Shown here: positions 36,347-48,136 of the stretch, in pieces
How the letters are laid out: the number at the start of each line of letters is the position of its first letter
Numbering within the stretch: position 1 is the first letter of the stretch
From: Magicicada septendecula
Lineage: Eukaryota > Arthropoda > Insecta > Hemiptera > Cicadidae
Length of the DNA: 64,000 nucleotides
Direction of reading: 5' to 3'
Assembly (NCBI GenBank): GCA_034769895.1
Contig: CM068367.1
Coordinates: 87,401,899-87,465,898 of the forward strand
Made by a program: the position numbers and the translations under genes
Notes under the pieces: generated by a model
Told to the model about the DNA's origin: nothing
What the model saw: the letters and a program-made list of their open reading frames with translations, nothing else
Database searches by the model: none

Positions 36347-37194
36347 AATTTGTACCTATATGGGGAAAGAGGTTTGATTGACGTGGCAACACTGCTTTTT
36401 CGTTTCAGCTATTTCGTGACGCTTTGAATGATTTTACTGGTGTAGGAGCGCGAGATGTACGGGATTGAACCGGGCACCATAGTGCATGATGTTCTCACTA
36501 CAGAAAATGTAAATAAGTGTAAGAAACGTGCGTACGCCTTTATCCATCCATCCGTGTGCCGCCAACAGACCAAAGAAAGGCTAATCCTATTTCAGATGGC
36601 AATAGTTAGACAACCGACAGTGTTAGTTGAAATTTCGTTGTGATGAATGTTAATACAACGGCCGTACCTCCGACGAATCATTTTTCCTAATTAAACAGGA
36701 ACCAGCGTTTTACAGTTTAAGAATCGAAAGGTCACACAGGTGTATGGAGCAGAAACGAGGCCGAGCTGACATACACACTGACGTAACTCGTATTGTAGGT
36801 ATGGATAGCGTGCAGTCTGATGTAAATGCACGTCGCTGTGTGTACTTTCACCGGTCCCGCTTTACCTCTTGACATTAAGTCCCGCGACACATTCTACAGC
36901 CTTCCATACCGATTACTGTAGCTGTTATGAAATAAGATACACGCACGCACTTACGCAGGCAATGTTTTGTACGACTCCATCTCTATCACTTAATTCTTAA
37001 ACGCAGTAAGTGTTTATCTTTAAGTAAAGTGGAACTTCTCTTAAATCGTTGCACGCGTTACGAGCATCAATTCGTTTATGACGAACGTATAACGGAAATG
37101 GTGCACTACAAAGAATAGAAAAAAACGGACTTTTCTACGTCTTTAATAGGCACAAATACTTAAAAAAAATAAATAAATAAATAAATAAAAGAGA
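36347..37194. other. No gene seen
   Basis: Mixed composition. An ACGGGATTGAACCGGGCAC near 36460 resembles an inverted tRNA B box, but no other tRNA or SINE part is visible. Confidence 0.4.
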
Positions 37195-37520
37195 TCTACA
37201 CGAACACTTCAAAGAGAGTAAAATCCAATAGCAAATTATCAGATAATACACCTGTAACAAAACGGATCAGGCAGGGGGATTTCCTAAGTTCCATGCTCTT
37301 CAATGTAGTTATGGATGAAATTATTTAGGAGGTTAAGCATATGAGATGATATAGGATGAGTAGAAGTGTGTTTAATATTATGTGTTATACGGACGACGTT
37401 ATTCCAATAGCGGAAAATGTTCAAACAAGCTTACTGTAAACAGAGTTGCGAGAATAATCAGTATTCAGAGGCGGTAACATAAGCATGAAGTAATTAAAGT
37501 CGGAGAATAAAGTTAATGGT
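37195..37520 (+). mobile_element. LINE reverse transcriptase palm fragment
   Basis: The plus strand encodes RIRQGDFLSSMLFNVVMDEI, the conserved RQGDPLSP...LFN block, then after a stop FNIMCYTDDVIPIAENVQ, the YADD box (here YTDD) with its following helix. Spacing between the two is normal. Frames are interrupted by stops, and the flanking domains are gone. Confidence 0.65.
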
Positions 37521-38897
37521 GTGCGTTGGAGATACGACACGGTGCGCGGTCCGGCAATGAAGTACCGCTAAGACAGCAGAATAGAAAGGAACAGCTGACA
37601 TCACCGCTCGGAGCAGCAGAGACGTCCTTCACCAAGGTCACCACCGCCTCCTGCCCACCTCGCCTTTTAATCCTTGTTCAACAACACCGTACTTTGAGTT
37701 TTCTTCAATGTACAATACATCATGTGATGATCTCATGTGTTTACTTTTAATTCCGCTAATCACTTTTTTTACAAAAACCAACTTCACACTTAAAAATGTA
37801 CACTACAGTATGTGCTTTCGATTAAAAAGAATATATTATACAGTACTAAAACGTTTCTGACATTTTCGAGGATGCAATGTGCGCTGATTGTTTCTCAGAT
37901 TAGAAGCTCTCTTCTTAACTGTTTGTTGACTCTGCGACGATTCGGGGCCTGTGCAAGCGACGGGCAAGACCGTCCCCCGCTTTGTCGAGCTTCAATATAA
38001 CTCGGCCGCGGGGACCACAGTGTATGGGGGATTCCTAGATGTGGCCTGCTACAGGCCGTAAAGTTTCAATTAGACTTTATCTGGTTCAGAGTCAGTGTTG
38101 GCCGAGGCCGGGTCCAAGATTAACTGGCACTGATGGGTGTTGATCGATGGTGCTTATGCATGGGGTTGCCTTGGAAACGGCCATAGCGGCGGTAAAGTGT
38201 CCGTATAGTGGCTTCAGGGAACGGACACGCAGGACGTTTCGGAAAGTCAGGTTTGAAGTAAAATAATGAACTTTGCAGGCCAGCGCAAACCTCGATCCAA
38301 GATGTTGACTCTGTTGTCTATTCTATTGTCAGAATGTTGACTCTGTTTTCTATTGTCAGGTCCCATAATCCCATGTGGTATTTCCTAAGTCAGTTCTGTT
38401 CGGTGGTCTTCGATGGTCACACCCATATGTTATGATAATAGTGTAAAATAAAGACCGTGAAAAATATTCAAAATGAATTACGGGAACCCTATGTTCATTT
38501 ATGAAAAACAATGCTTATAAGTAAAACTTTCCTTTAACTCGAAAAAATAAAACGTAAAAATATAATTAACTATAAACATTTTAATTCCCGTAATGTAAAA
38601 GTCAACTGAACACTTTTTACGACATAAACAAACACGTATGAAGAAAATTTCATTGAAGATTTCATAGAAAAAAAAAATCGAGACAGAGATAAGAATTAAT
38701 ACGTGACTCACCATGCAGCAGATAACAAAGAAAGCAGAATTCTTTCACTCACCTGCAAACACACAAAAAATCAAAATTATTGTACACGATAAAACAAACG
38801 TAACAGTTTAAAATACTTTTATTTTGCACGTATATTTCAAAAGCATTTACAAACTAAATCGTGTAATCCGTTCCATACCAACAATGATGAATTGGCT
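37521..38897. other. No gene seen; GC-rich segment at 37880-38400
   Basis: About 37880-38400 is much richer in G, C and CpG than its surroundings, yet holds no supported coding region. Within it a 31-bp phrase, ATGTTGACTCTGTTGTCTAT onward, is repeated in tandem (38302-38332 and, slightly shortened, 38334-38358). It could be a CpG-island-like region or the untranslated part of an unrecognised element. Confidence 0.4.
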
Positions 38898-38909
38898 CAA
38901 TTAAATTAT
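38898..38909. repeat. SINE target site duplication (left)
   Basis: CAATTAAATTAT is repeated perfectly at 39172-39183, directly flanking the SINE. Confidence 0.85.
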
Positions 38910-39171
38910 CACGTAGTCCTTCAGTCTTCGACTGGTTTGTACCCTCCCCGCATATACCCGTGGTGCGTGTGGTACTGAGACTCTCACAGGTATATGGGAC
39001 CTACAGTTTAACGCCGGATCCGAACGGCATAGTTGGGGAAGGTTTATAATAAGCAGGATACCTCTCGCTGGTTTGCCATTGCCTTGCGAGGGGGAACGGT
39101 CGTATCTAAATCAGATGGCCCCCGGCGGGAATTGAACCCGCGCCGACAGCGTAGCAGCGCCACACGTTAGC
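38910..39171 (-). mobile_element. tRNA-derived SINE with intact target duplication
   Basis: On the minus strand the element starts at the equivalent of a tRNA A box (GGCTAACGTGTGG, 39172-39160), followed by a B box GGTTCAATTCC (39138-39128) about 22 nt further on. These two elements form the internal RNA polymerase III promoter. The body contains GCAAGGCAATGGCAAACC, a phrase common in insect SINEs, and ends near GTAGTCCTTCAGTCTTCG on the plus strand. The perfect 12-bp flanking duplication shows LINE-type integration and a recent event. The tRNA head seems to begin within the A box, so the extreme 5' end may be slightly truncated. Confidence 0.8.
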
Positions 39172-39183
39172 CAATTAAATTAT

Positions 39184-41089
39184 AACTACTAAAAATATTC
39201 TACTACTAGCACGGACTCGAGACTCGTTATCCAGTTTCTAATGCTTGGTCCGCTTAATTTATTTCCAACTTCATTCACCAATCTTTGGCCTGTTGTTGTT
39301 TCTTATTGTTTACCTACGTAGTTTCTAAATCAGAAATTCTACATAACTTCTGAATCTACGTAGATTCTGCACGCGGGCTGCATTTTCTACTTATTTAATT
39401 AAACAGTATGGGGCGGCCAACACATTGTAGAACGGGGCGCATTTCTTCCGCCGTTGATTTTAGATTTGTCCTGATGGTCTCACGAAAAATTTCTATCATT
39501 AACTAGATCTTATTTTAAAACATTTGCGTCGACGTTTCGACACTTTGTTGACGAGTGACGAAATACATATACATAAACATTCAAACAAGAAAGCCGCTTG
39601 ATATGCGTATTATTTCATTATAACCCGTGCACAGATCGCGACGATGACAACAAATTATTATCGGAACATCGAGACAAGTGTTTTAAAATTTAATGAAGAA
39701 ATTTGTGTTAGTGGTTGAAATCACAATCAGAATGATCACTGTTGCACACCACTATATTAAAATTATTCCGATTAGCGCTTTCAAGCTTCACAGCTCATCG
39801 TCAGATCGGGAATAGACAGGAAATATGTGAAACCCAACCCTTCACCCCTCTACCCCACCCTGCTCACCCACAACAACTAAAAATTAATGACCCTTCCCCA
39901 CCCCCTAAACTCTGTCTCACCATCTGTACAGTTACATATTTTTCTAGTAAATTCCTTGTGTTTCAGTGTGTGTGTGTGTCCTTTTAAACTTACCCTCTTC
40001 CTCTCCACACACGTGGGTCAGTCACACACCCTTATTTTAAAACATCCAATTAGTACTATGCAATATAATTCTTAATCTTATCTATCTGCCCTCTATTATT
40101 TACTTCTTAATCATGTTATAAAATATTTCTTCATTATCAAATTTAATTTTAATATTAATTAAATTGTCTAACCCTTTTTCTCTTTCTTTCAATATTTCTA
40201 ACTCCTCTCTAAGCTTCCTTTCAACTGTGTTATTTACTACTTTTACAATTTCGTATTCTTCCAAAGGATTAACAAACTTATGGTTGTCTTCTATACCATC
40301 GCAGAAGGAAGGGATCAAGCTATACCTTTGCGTCAGCCTTGCTTGCTAGTGAACAACATGTTGTCCTGTTCGCAAGTGAGTTATAAATTTGTTTATCCGT
40401 CACAAACTTATTTAAAGCTAAAATGTATCGTTCTATTAACGATGGTATTTTAAAAACAACGCATAAAAATGGTGAAGACCGGAAAATTTGAAAAAAAATT
40501 AACAAAAAGTTCGCATCATATGTTGTTATTAAATTTAAGTTCACGCAGAACAACCAATAATTTTACCTGCGAATCGAAGCTGTTTTGTACTATCTGTCGT
40601 AATCTAGTTGTGTCTTCAGAAACAAATCATAAAATTTTGTCACTACTGTATGTTTACAACTGCAACACCTTACTGTACTTAATAGGCCTACAACTGTTTG
40701 TAAAGTGTAAACTGTGCGACGTGCAACCTTTGCTAAAGACAAACGGGTAAACAAGCGAACAACACTGAACACTGTTTGTAGGGGTTCGTATCGGTGTCTC
40801 GACATTGTAAACATAATTCTTTGACTCTGCAGAATGGTTTTACCCTTCTCCATGTTTTTACATGAATACAGACAGTAACTTGTTGAACAAGTGTAGATTA
40901 CCTTTTGTCAGTGCAGACATTTGTTTTGTAACAGAGATCGATACAACCAGGTTCTGTCGGATAGTATCTGTGTCGGGTTAGACGGTACCTCGAAAACACG
41001 AGAACATTTCCGATCTTTGCAAATACAGTTCCGTACCAATGCTTTTCAATTATGTAAATAATGGGGTGCATTGTAAATAATTATGGTAT
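39184..41089. other. No supported gene; possible Penelope-like terminus at about 39770-39830
   Basis: On the minus strand 39804-39779 reads CTGACGA, an AGCT-GTGA-AGCT hairpin and GAAA, the layout also found in the two palindromes. The surrounding GCGCTTTCAAGC and CATCGTCAGATCGG phrases are typical of Penelope-like element ends. A minus-strand frame at 40100-40318 is rich in Glu, Lys and Leu (coiled-coil-like) but has no recognisable family. Confidence 0.4.
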
Positions 41090-41440
41090 ATAATTCTTGT
41101 GTTTTCGCTTTCTTCTTCTTCTCTAAACTCAGAGATTGGTGGGTCTGCAATGTCCTCACTTCCGTAGACAGTTTCCATACCTTCTGTCTTTTTTTATCTC
41201 ATCCGTGTACTCCTGGCTGGCTTTCCCCTACCATTACGTCCCTCGATCAGGTTGGTGAACCAGTTTGAATGGCGTAACAGGTTACCAAATATACTGCCTT
41301 CTCCTTTTTGCAGATGGTTCTAATCAGCGTCCTTCTTTCACCCATTCTCATTAAAACCACGATACTCTTTCTGTCCACGATATGCTTAAGGTCTTCCTAC
41401 AGCACCACATCTCAAAAGTTTTAAGGTTGGTTTTCGGTTT
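41090..41440 (-). mobile_element. LINE 3'-end fragment
   Basis: The minus strand reads KTFEMWCCRKTLSISWTERV near 41420, matching the conserved EMW.WRRM..ISWTDRV motif of insect LINE C-termini. It continues through a region with LVHQPDRGT. It ends in a GAAGAAGAAGAAAG run (41096-41109 on the plus strand as CTTCTTCTTC), probably the short-repeat 3' tail. Stops show decay. Confidence 0.6.
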
Positions 41441-44400
41441 ACCACACTTCAATTCATTAATTTTTTTTTAATATTCTAATATTATGCAATACTTTATGTT
41501 CGAAAATGTAAACAACAATTCGGACCAACTTATAATTAATTCGGACTATTGAATTCTCTATTATACTAGCGACGGTAAACTAAATAAATGTCCAATATTT
41601 TGTGCAAAATCGACCAATCAACTGGGCAAAACCCAAAATAATATTTTTTTTTATTAAAAAATACGAAATATTTAAAAATTATCGTTTTGCCACAAGCAGA
41701 TTTATATTTAATCATTTTTTTCATTTTTTTAACAATACAGTTATTACAATCCTTAATGTTCCAATAACTGAACAAATCAATAATTCGAATTATCTCTGGT
41801 TCCAATTAGTTGGATTGTCTACTCTCTGTTATAATAGGGAACTCGAGTTGAATGAACGATGAAGATTACCGAGGTACAATTAATCGACTGGGTAAAATTT
41901 AAAATATCTGTCACTATGTTTCGACAAAATTTATTGCCATTTTTATGACCCGTACAGGGCCACTTGTTACTTGTATAACAGATGGACGCAATGCTCCAAC
42001 AAAAGAAAACATATTTTTCCAAAATAACTTCGAAACACAGTGTCTGAAGTAGTTTGTTTTGCAAGAGAAAGCACTAACCTGCCTCTTAGTTTAATGTTTT
42101 TTCATATCGTTGTATTATCTTAGACTAGTGGGAGAGAGACAAGAAATGAACAGAAGCTTTGGACAACGCAGAGCATTTCACGGATGGATGGAGGGGTGAG
42201 TGATGATGAAGCGTTTTACGTGTTTATTACGAGGGTAATGGTTAAACACCGACGTTTGGGACACTTTGCAAGGAACTACAGCTATATGTCTACATATTAG
42301 AGAAAACGCCGAGAAGTCACCAGACTGCTGTAAAAGGGTGTTTGGAAGGAACCAGGATATCAGATGGTCAACATAATGTCCTGACAACTTTGTAACACAG
42401 CAATCTTCAGTTACAAAAGAGAAAAATCATTTTGTTCCCCCGATACTTAATTACATTAGTACAGAATTCAAAAATTATTTTTTAATCTTGTGTACCCAAT
42501 TTCCACCGTACATGACTATCTTCTTCTTTTAGTGGTCACTATTTTCTTCTGCATTCTAAGTGAAGAAGTTTTGAAGAAAATGAGAATTAGTAATTGATGC
42601 AACAGAGTGGAAGTTAGACAAGAACGGAGGCGATTTATACGGGAAAACGGAGTCCGCCAAGGACTGTGACTGTAACGCTGGAGAGGAAGAAGTAATTAAT
42701 TAGTAATTAAGATTTAAGAAGTGGAATGTACAGAATTTAAAATCTGGTTGGAAGAGAAAACATATAAATAATGAGTCATTGCGAGAATCATAACCTCGGA
42801 TGTCGCGTTGAACGAACGTCTGTTTTCTTCCTAACGCACCGTTATTAACTGGCGATATAACTGTTAACCGCCGTTATCTTAATAGTCGTTTTACCAACGC
42901 TCGTTTGGTTTGGTTAGTAAAATTCTCGTTACCACGTCTATGATAATTGTCGATTTTGCTTCATTAGACTGAAAAATTAAAATATAACTTGTAAACTTTC
43001 TGTATGGTATCTTCCCTGTTTCATGATTTTCTACTTCTCAAGTGTATTTCTATACTTTAAATCTTATTTTAGTTTTTATCTTTACTTCCGTGTTCCTTAA
43101 GGAAATGGAAGTATGGTGATCGCGAAAAAATCGTGTTCGAGATAAGGCTTTATTCTGATTGTACCACCCTCAAAACATGAAGAAAAAGTCATTTTCCGAA
43201 AAGTGTCTGTGTGTAGAATGTTTTCTATGGCAAACGATGACTTCCGCAAATTCAAACAGAATCAAATAATGTTTTGCGTATGTGCCCGAGTTGTAGAGGC
43301 CTATAGATATTGGTGAAGGGTAAGGGGTAGTTTACCTGCAACGTTTTCCGTTTTAACAAGGGTAAAGTACTTAATTTTGATAAATAAAGTATCCTGAAAA
43401 GAAGGTCATAATAATCCACTGTAGAAAGGTAGATGAAATATCTATAAAATGAAAAGGGAAGTGGAAGGGGGAAGGGTAATTTTCTATAAATGGAAATAGT
43501 AGTTGATGAGGGAGGGGATCTCCCCAAACTACGTTGCCAAACTACGTTATCGGCAACAAAGAAGTAGTTTCTAATGAAATATTTCATTTCAATTTGTCAA
43601 ACATAAAACTCGATTTACAAGAAACATACCTATCATGTTAGAAATTATCGAACCGAATTCAAGTAGGCTAAACGATTTTAAATATAAACCTAGAACATGG
43701 AAGTCATGTACGCTTCTCCATACCGATATTTTAATTCCTCTTATCGAGAATACTCCCGTGTAACCTCAAACCTTCAAGAATATTGAGAGTAACTTTTACT
43801 TTTTTTGAAAGCCTATAGCGTTCCATAAATTTTGACTCGTTCAATTGATCAAAATCGATTGGCCTCATTTTATTACCGGTGGCATTTGTTTTTCATCTTT
43901 GTTTGGATAATGTTTTTAATACCAACATCATTTAAGCGTAGAAGTTTTCACTCTGATCCATTTTTGTTTGTCACAATAGTTTATATATATATATACTCAT
44001 AGGCAAGAATTCAAAATAAAATAAATTATTTAATGAAAGAACAGAAAACAGACAATACAAATTTTCTTATCACAGAAACAAACATATATGTGCATGTTTA
44101 TTTTATTTATGTTACACGATCGATTACTTGACGGAAAACAAGTTAGGCCTACACAAATGATGTCAAATGAAATTGTAAGGTTAGCTCTCGTCGTTTTAGG
44201 TCCGTTAGTTACATAACAGGCCAAATATCTCCCGTTAAGTCAACCGAAGATTTTAACGGCCCTTATCTTTAACGGCGTTTCATGAAACAGGTTATCTCCC
44301 TTTAAAGAATTAAAGGGTGATTTACCAGCCGTTAAATTCTTAACACAGGTCGGTGAAACGGAGCATAAATCTTATAGGACCAGCAAAACGGCGTGTTCTC

Positions 44401-45439
44401 AGTGTAGATAATACTACGTTTGCTATGCCTCAATTTTTTTACGATCAGAGTTTTCTACCCATGACTTTCTGTTCGTCATTTACTTTACTCCAACTTCATC
44501 GTAATAATTTGCTTAACGGCTATCTGTCAAGCTCCGGAGATGTCATTTATTTTTAACTTCCACTGCGTTTTAAGAAATTTGACACAAAAAATGATGGAAG
44601 AATAAAATTCGTCAACAAACACCACAGTTAGTTCTAACACAGGTCAAAACTGTTTACAACATATACGTCATGAAAATATTAAATGCAAATTGAATTTGCT
44701 TTTCCTTTTGAACATATACGCCCTTCGCTAGCACCCGACTGAATCCCAATAGTATATGGAGACGATCGACTTTAGGCTACGTAGAATAAAATGCGTTCCC
44801 AAAAGATTTGGCAACCTACATCGACAGACAGCAGCTACACAAAAAACTTCGATACATCGCTGGCTGGCATCCGTCACACACTGCTGTATTGAAACGCTCT
44901 AGGCTTATTCCATTTCTCTTCTACCCTACCCCACTCTGTACCTGGTTACAGCGAATGAATACGTTCTCTCATGTCACTCAGCTGACTTAAAAATTTATGG
45001 TATCAACTTGTTTTGCCGGGACCTGTCAATAAATTTTCATTTTCAGGGTTTAAAAAACCTTTTACAAGTGTAACAACCATAAACACATTTAAAAAGTGCA
45101 CATGAGTTCAAGACAAAATTTTCCACATTAATTAATTACCACTGGAGAACCTTTGAAGATAGAACAGGCAACACCTTACCTATGGTGTGTTGTAAAGATG
45201 CTGATGAATTAATTACCATTATCATCATCACCATCGTAATTATCACCATCGTTGTTGTTATCACCATTATTATCATCGTCATCGTCGTCACCATTGGCAC
45301 ATTTCATAGGAAAATCACACTGAGGTACTTTTCTCTGTGTGTAAAAAGTTTCACTATATTTTTATATCCTTGGCTAGTACGTTATTTTATCTTAATGTCA
45401 TTATCCTCTTTAATATTATCCTTTAACGGCTTTACGTCA
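41441..45439. other. No gene seen over about 4 kb
   Basis: AT-rich DNA in which all frames are short. An imperfect (ATC)/(ATT) repeat lies at 45205-45292. No domain or repeat boundary was recognised. Confidence 0.45.
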
Positions 45440-45720
45440 AATTTTTTAACCTTCCTCTAGTTTCTTATATTCGAGCTTTCCAAACGTTTTCACCACCAAT
45501 ATTTTCTCGTCCACTTTTTCATATTCCCAGCTCAGTTGTCTCTCTCGTTAAGCTATTCTATCGAAATTCTTCCATTAAAATTCTAACTTATTCTTTATGT
45601 CCCTAATTTTGAGTCTCGTGGTCACCCTTGTTTTGTTCTACATAAATATTTTATCATACGTACCTGCATTTTGATCTTCATCACTCTTCAAAACACCTAG
45701 GATTTTTAACCAACCGGTCT
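45440..45720 (-). mobile_element. Decayed LINE C-terminal fragment
   Basis: Across two frames the minus strand gives a RERQLSW block, then KVDEKILVVKTF and a GENVWKARI phrase. These resemble the RERQL.WFGHV.RMDE...VWKA.I stretch of LINE reverse transcriptase C-termini. It is very decayed and the call rests on the order of short matches. Confidence 0.4.
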
Positions 45721-46090
45721 GTATGTACGAGTATGCAGACTTCAGTTCACCTTAAATTTCATTGCTATTTTGCTCTTAATATAAAGTTGTTATTCATACC
45801 ATATGAAATTATCTGACGAGAACGCTCACCAAACAACAAATTAAGGCTACTCTAAAATCGAGTAGTTTATCTTTCCGACTAGTAACTGATTCACTCAAGC
45901 CATCTCCAAATTTGTAAAAAAAACATAAGTCATCTGCTTCTTGTTCCATAAGGTTACTCTAAGCGCGAGAAAAATGTATTTTGATAATAAATAATAAAAA
46001 TTTTCAGGTACTAATATAACACCTAAAGGGATTTAACTATCATGCTTTGTCTAACGCATGTTTTCCGCTTATGATCCCATCACGTTTCCC

Positions 46091-46095
46091 ACTAT
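46091..46095. repeat. Target site duplication of Academ-like element (left)
   Basis: ACTAT here and at 54261-54265 directly flank the inverted repeats. If the element instead begins TAGTCC, the duplication would be 3 bp (CTA at 46092-46094 and 54262-54264), which fits the 3-4 bp reported for Academ. Confidence 0.65.
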
Positions 46096-46215
46096 AGTCC
46101 AGTCGCCAGAGTAAAAATAACGGTAAAATTTCTTAAAAAATTGAGGCAAAGTGATATTTGGTATAGTTATTGAAAAAGGTCTAAATATCGGTTTAAAATC
46201 ATCTTTGCATGTTTA
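46096..46215. repeat. Left terminal inverted repeat of Academ-like element
   Basis: It pairs with 54151-54260. Conserved blocks, from the outside in, are AGTCCAGTCGCCAGAG, an AAAATTG.GGCAAAG block, ATATTTGGT and ATCTTTGCATGTTTA. The intervening parts have diverged and differ in length. Confidence 0.8.
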
Positions 46216-46494
46216 TAAGGTCAGGCTTTTTAAAAAAAACCCTTATTTAAGGGCAGCGCGCGGTAAAATAGATAAAAACGTTTACATTCAGTGAATTTCT
46301 TTCCTTACTACTAAATAAACCATTGGATCATGATAAAGTCTTCATTCTTTTTGTTTAAAATAGTTCAAATTTTAATAGTAATAAAATCAAAATAACGATT
46401 TTGTTATTATTTCATCGTTAGGAGTATTAAATCGATAGACGGAATGGTCGATTTTAACAAATCTTCCTCTGTTGAATAATATTATTAAATATGT

Positions 46495-47390
46495 GTATCT
46501 TAATATACATAAAAGTCATTGTGTGTATTTATATTCCACACCTCCTACTAAACCACTGGACCGATTTCAACAAAACTTAGCACAAATATTTTATGCAACG
46601 GGAGAACCAACATAAGATAGGTGTTTTGGGCCCTTGGGGGATGTCAAAAATGGAAAATATGAAAATACCGCATGTAGGGTATCAAATTAAAGGGAATTTC
46701 AATGCAAGTAACACTTTTTCATGCATATAAGCACTATTGAAAATTCTTGGGCCCTGGGGCATAATAAATGGGTGGTTTTGGGGGAGGTCAAAAATCGAAA
46801 ATATGAAAAATACTGGACCGATTTCCACCAAACTTGGCACAAATTTTTTACGCAACGGGAGAACCAACATAAGATAGGTGTTTTGGGCCTGGGGGGGGGG
46901 TGTCATAAATGAAAAATATGAAATATGAAAATACTGTGGAGTATCAAATTAAAGGGAATTTCAATGCAAGTAACAATTTTACATGCATATACGAACTATT
47001 GAAAATGTGTGGGCCCTGGGGCTCAATAAATGGGTTGTAATGGAGGGGTGTCAAAAATGGAAAATATGAAATACCGTATGTGACATGCATATACGCACTA
47101 TTAAAAATTTTGGTCTCCGGGGCTCAATAAATTGGTGGAATTGGAGGAGGGGTGATGTCAAAAATGGAAAATATGAAAATACCGCACGTGGGGTATCAAA
47201 TTAAAGGGAATTTCAATGTAAGTAACAATTTGACGTGCATATTAATTTGGATTATTATAAATATCCCCCCCCTGCTTGGTGGATGTGAAAAAAACAGCAT
47301 AAATGGTATCAAATTAAAGTGAATTTCCTAGCAAGTAAGAATATGACACCACTTTCTCCCAAGCAAACCCGGGCAAATCCTCCAGTAATA
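46495..47390. repeat. Tandem AT-rich modules (Helitron-like?) inside the Academ element
   Basis: At least four diverged copies of a 100-190 bp module occur, each with GGNGTCAAAAATGGAAAATATGA-like, GGTATCAAATTAAAGGGAATT-like and GGGCCCTGGGGCTCAATAAATGG-like parts. The array opens with CACTGGACCGATTTCAACAA and closes with AACCCGGGCAAATCCTCCAG, phrases resembling the edges of a widespread non-autonomous insect repeat often classed with Helitrons. Related modules lie at 1-900 and 25000-25300, so it is probably a separate insertion. I cannot show a hairpin plus CTRR end, so the class is a guess. Confidence 0.55.
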
Positions 47391-47500
47391 AATAAAATAT
47401 TTCAAAGAAAAGCTCTCTTTTTAATAAAAGGTAAAACGAATACAAAGAATATATATATTTTTTTAAATTTGGAATTTTAAAAATTATTTATGTTGAGAAT

Positions 47501-48136
47501 TTAGTTAGTGATTTCTTCTTCTTCTTCTTCTTCTTCTTCTTCTTCTTCTTCTTCTTCTTCTTCTTCTTCTTCTTCTTCTAGGATTTTTTCCTCACTATCA
47601 TCAAAGTCATTATCATCAAAATCAATCTCGTCAACAATTGGAAAGTTTTTGCAAGTTTCAGTTGAGCATGTACCACAAACCGATGAACATAAAAGACCAG
47701 CGCTTCTGCATGTACACGATCCTTTTTTGCAGCCAGTTTTGCAATTACAAAAGATCATTTTTAATAAAGATTTTGGGGCAGCTGGCTGTGTCATTTTTAT
47801 AGGCGTTAAAATTTCTCCAACATTCCAACCCCAGTCTTTTGGTATTAGATCATTGCCGAGCCATTGCTGGACTTGTAAATATACTCTGTAAAAGTGCTGC
47901 TTGGCAGCATCAGAAGTAGGTGGCAGACTGTCTAACTTTACAGGTTTTAAGCTTTTTTTCTTTTTTGAAATCGCTTTAGTAAAACTTGTATGTCTGTATT
48001 TATCAACACATGTAATTTTTTTTGGTGCATTATACATATACAGGAGAATTAATAGACCATTTTTATATATAGATGTTTGATGTTGATTTTCCAGTTTAAA
48101 TGCTTCGATCGCTTCTTTTAAATCTGAGTTTATTGA
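47501..48136 (-). CDS. Academ transposase C-terminus: CXC-type finger and polyglutamate tail
   Basis: After a linker (SDLKEAIEAFKLEN) and a conserved WLGNDLIPKDWGWNVGE stretch, the protein has nine cysteines in about 35 residues (CNCKTGCKKGSCTC followed by LLCSSVCGTC and TC). This matches the CXC/tesmin-like or Cys8 finger reported in Academ transposases. It ends in an acidic segment (DEIDFDDNDFDDSEEKIL) and about 23 consecutive Glu encoded by a (GAA)n microsatellite, then ITN and a stop. Confidence 0.75.
   Translation of the reverse strand, partial: SINSDLKEAIEAFKLENQHQTSIYKNGLLILLYMYNAPKKITCVDKYRHTSFTKAISKKKKSLKPVKLDSLPPTSDAAKQHFYRVYLQVQQWLGNDLIPKDWGWNVGEILTPIKMTQPAAPKSLLKMIFCNCKTGCKKGSCTCRSAGLLCSSVCGTCSTETCKNFPIVDEIDFDDNDFDDSEEKILEEEEEEEEEEEEEEEEEEEEEEITN
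47514..47578. repeat. (TTC)n microsatellite inside transposase coding sequence
   Basis: About 21 TTC units on the plus strand, which are GAA (Glu) codons of the transposase on the minus strand. A polyserine frame on the plus strand is its shadow. Confidence 0.95.

Noticed and set aside
36455..36480. tRNA B-box-like ACGGGATTGAACCGGGCAC
   Set aside because: No A box, acceptor stem or SINE body could be found around it.
40100..40318. Charged, coiled-coil-like frame on the minus strand
   Set aside because: No recognisable family and AT-rich composition; kept only as a note.
46495..47390. CRISPR-like regular repeats
   Set aside because: Modules are 100-190 bp, diverged and without regular short spacers; the sequence is eukaryotic.
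47508..47891. Polyserine frame on the plus strand
   Set aside because: Antisense shadow of the transposase C-terminus and its GAA repeat.
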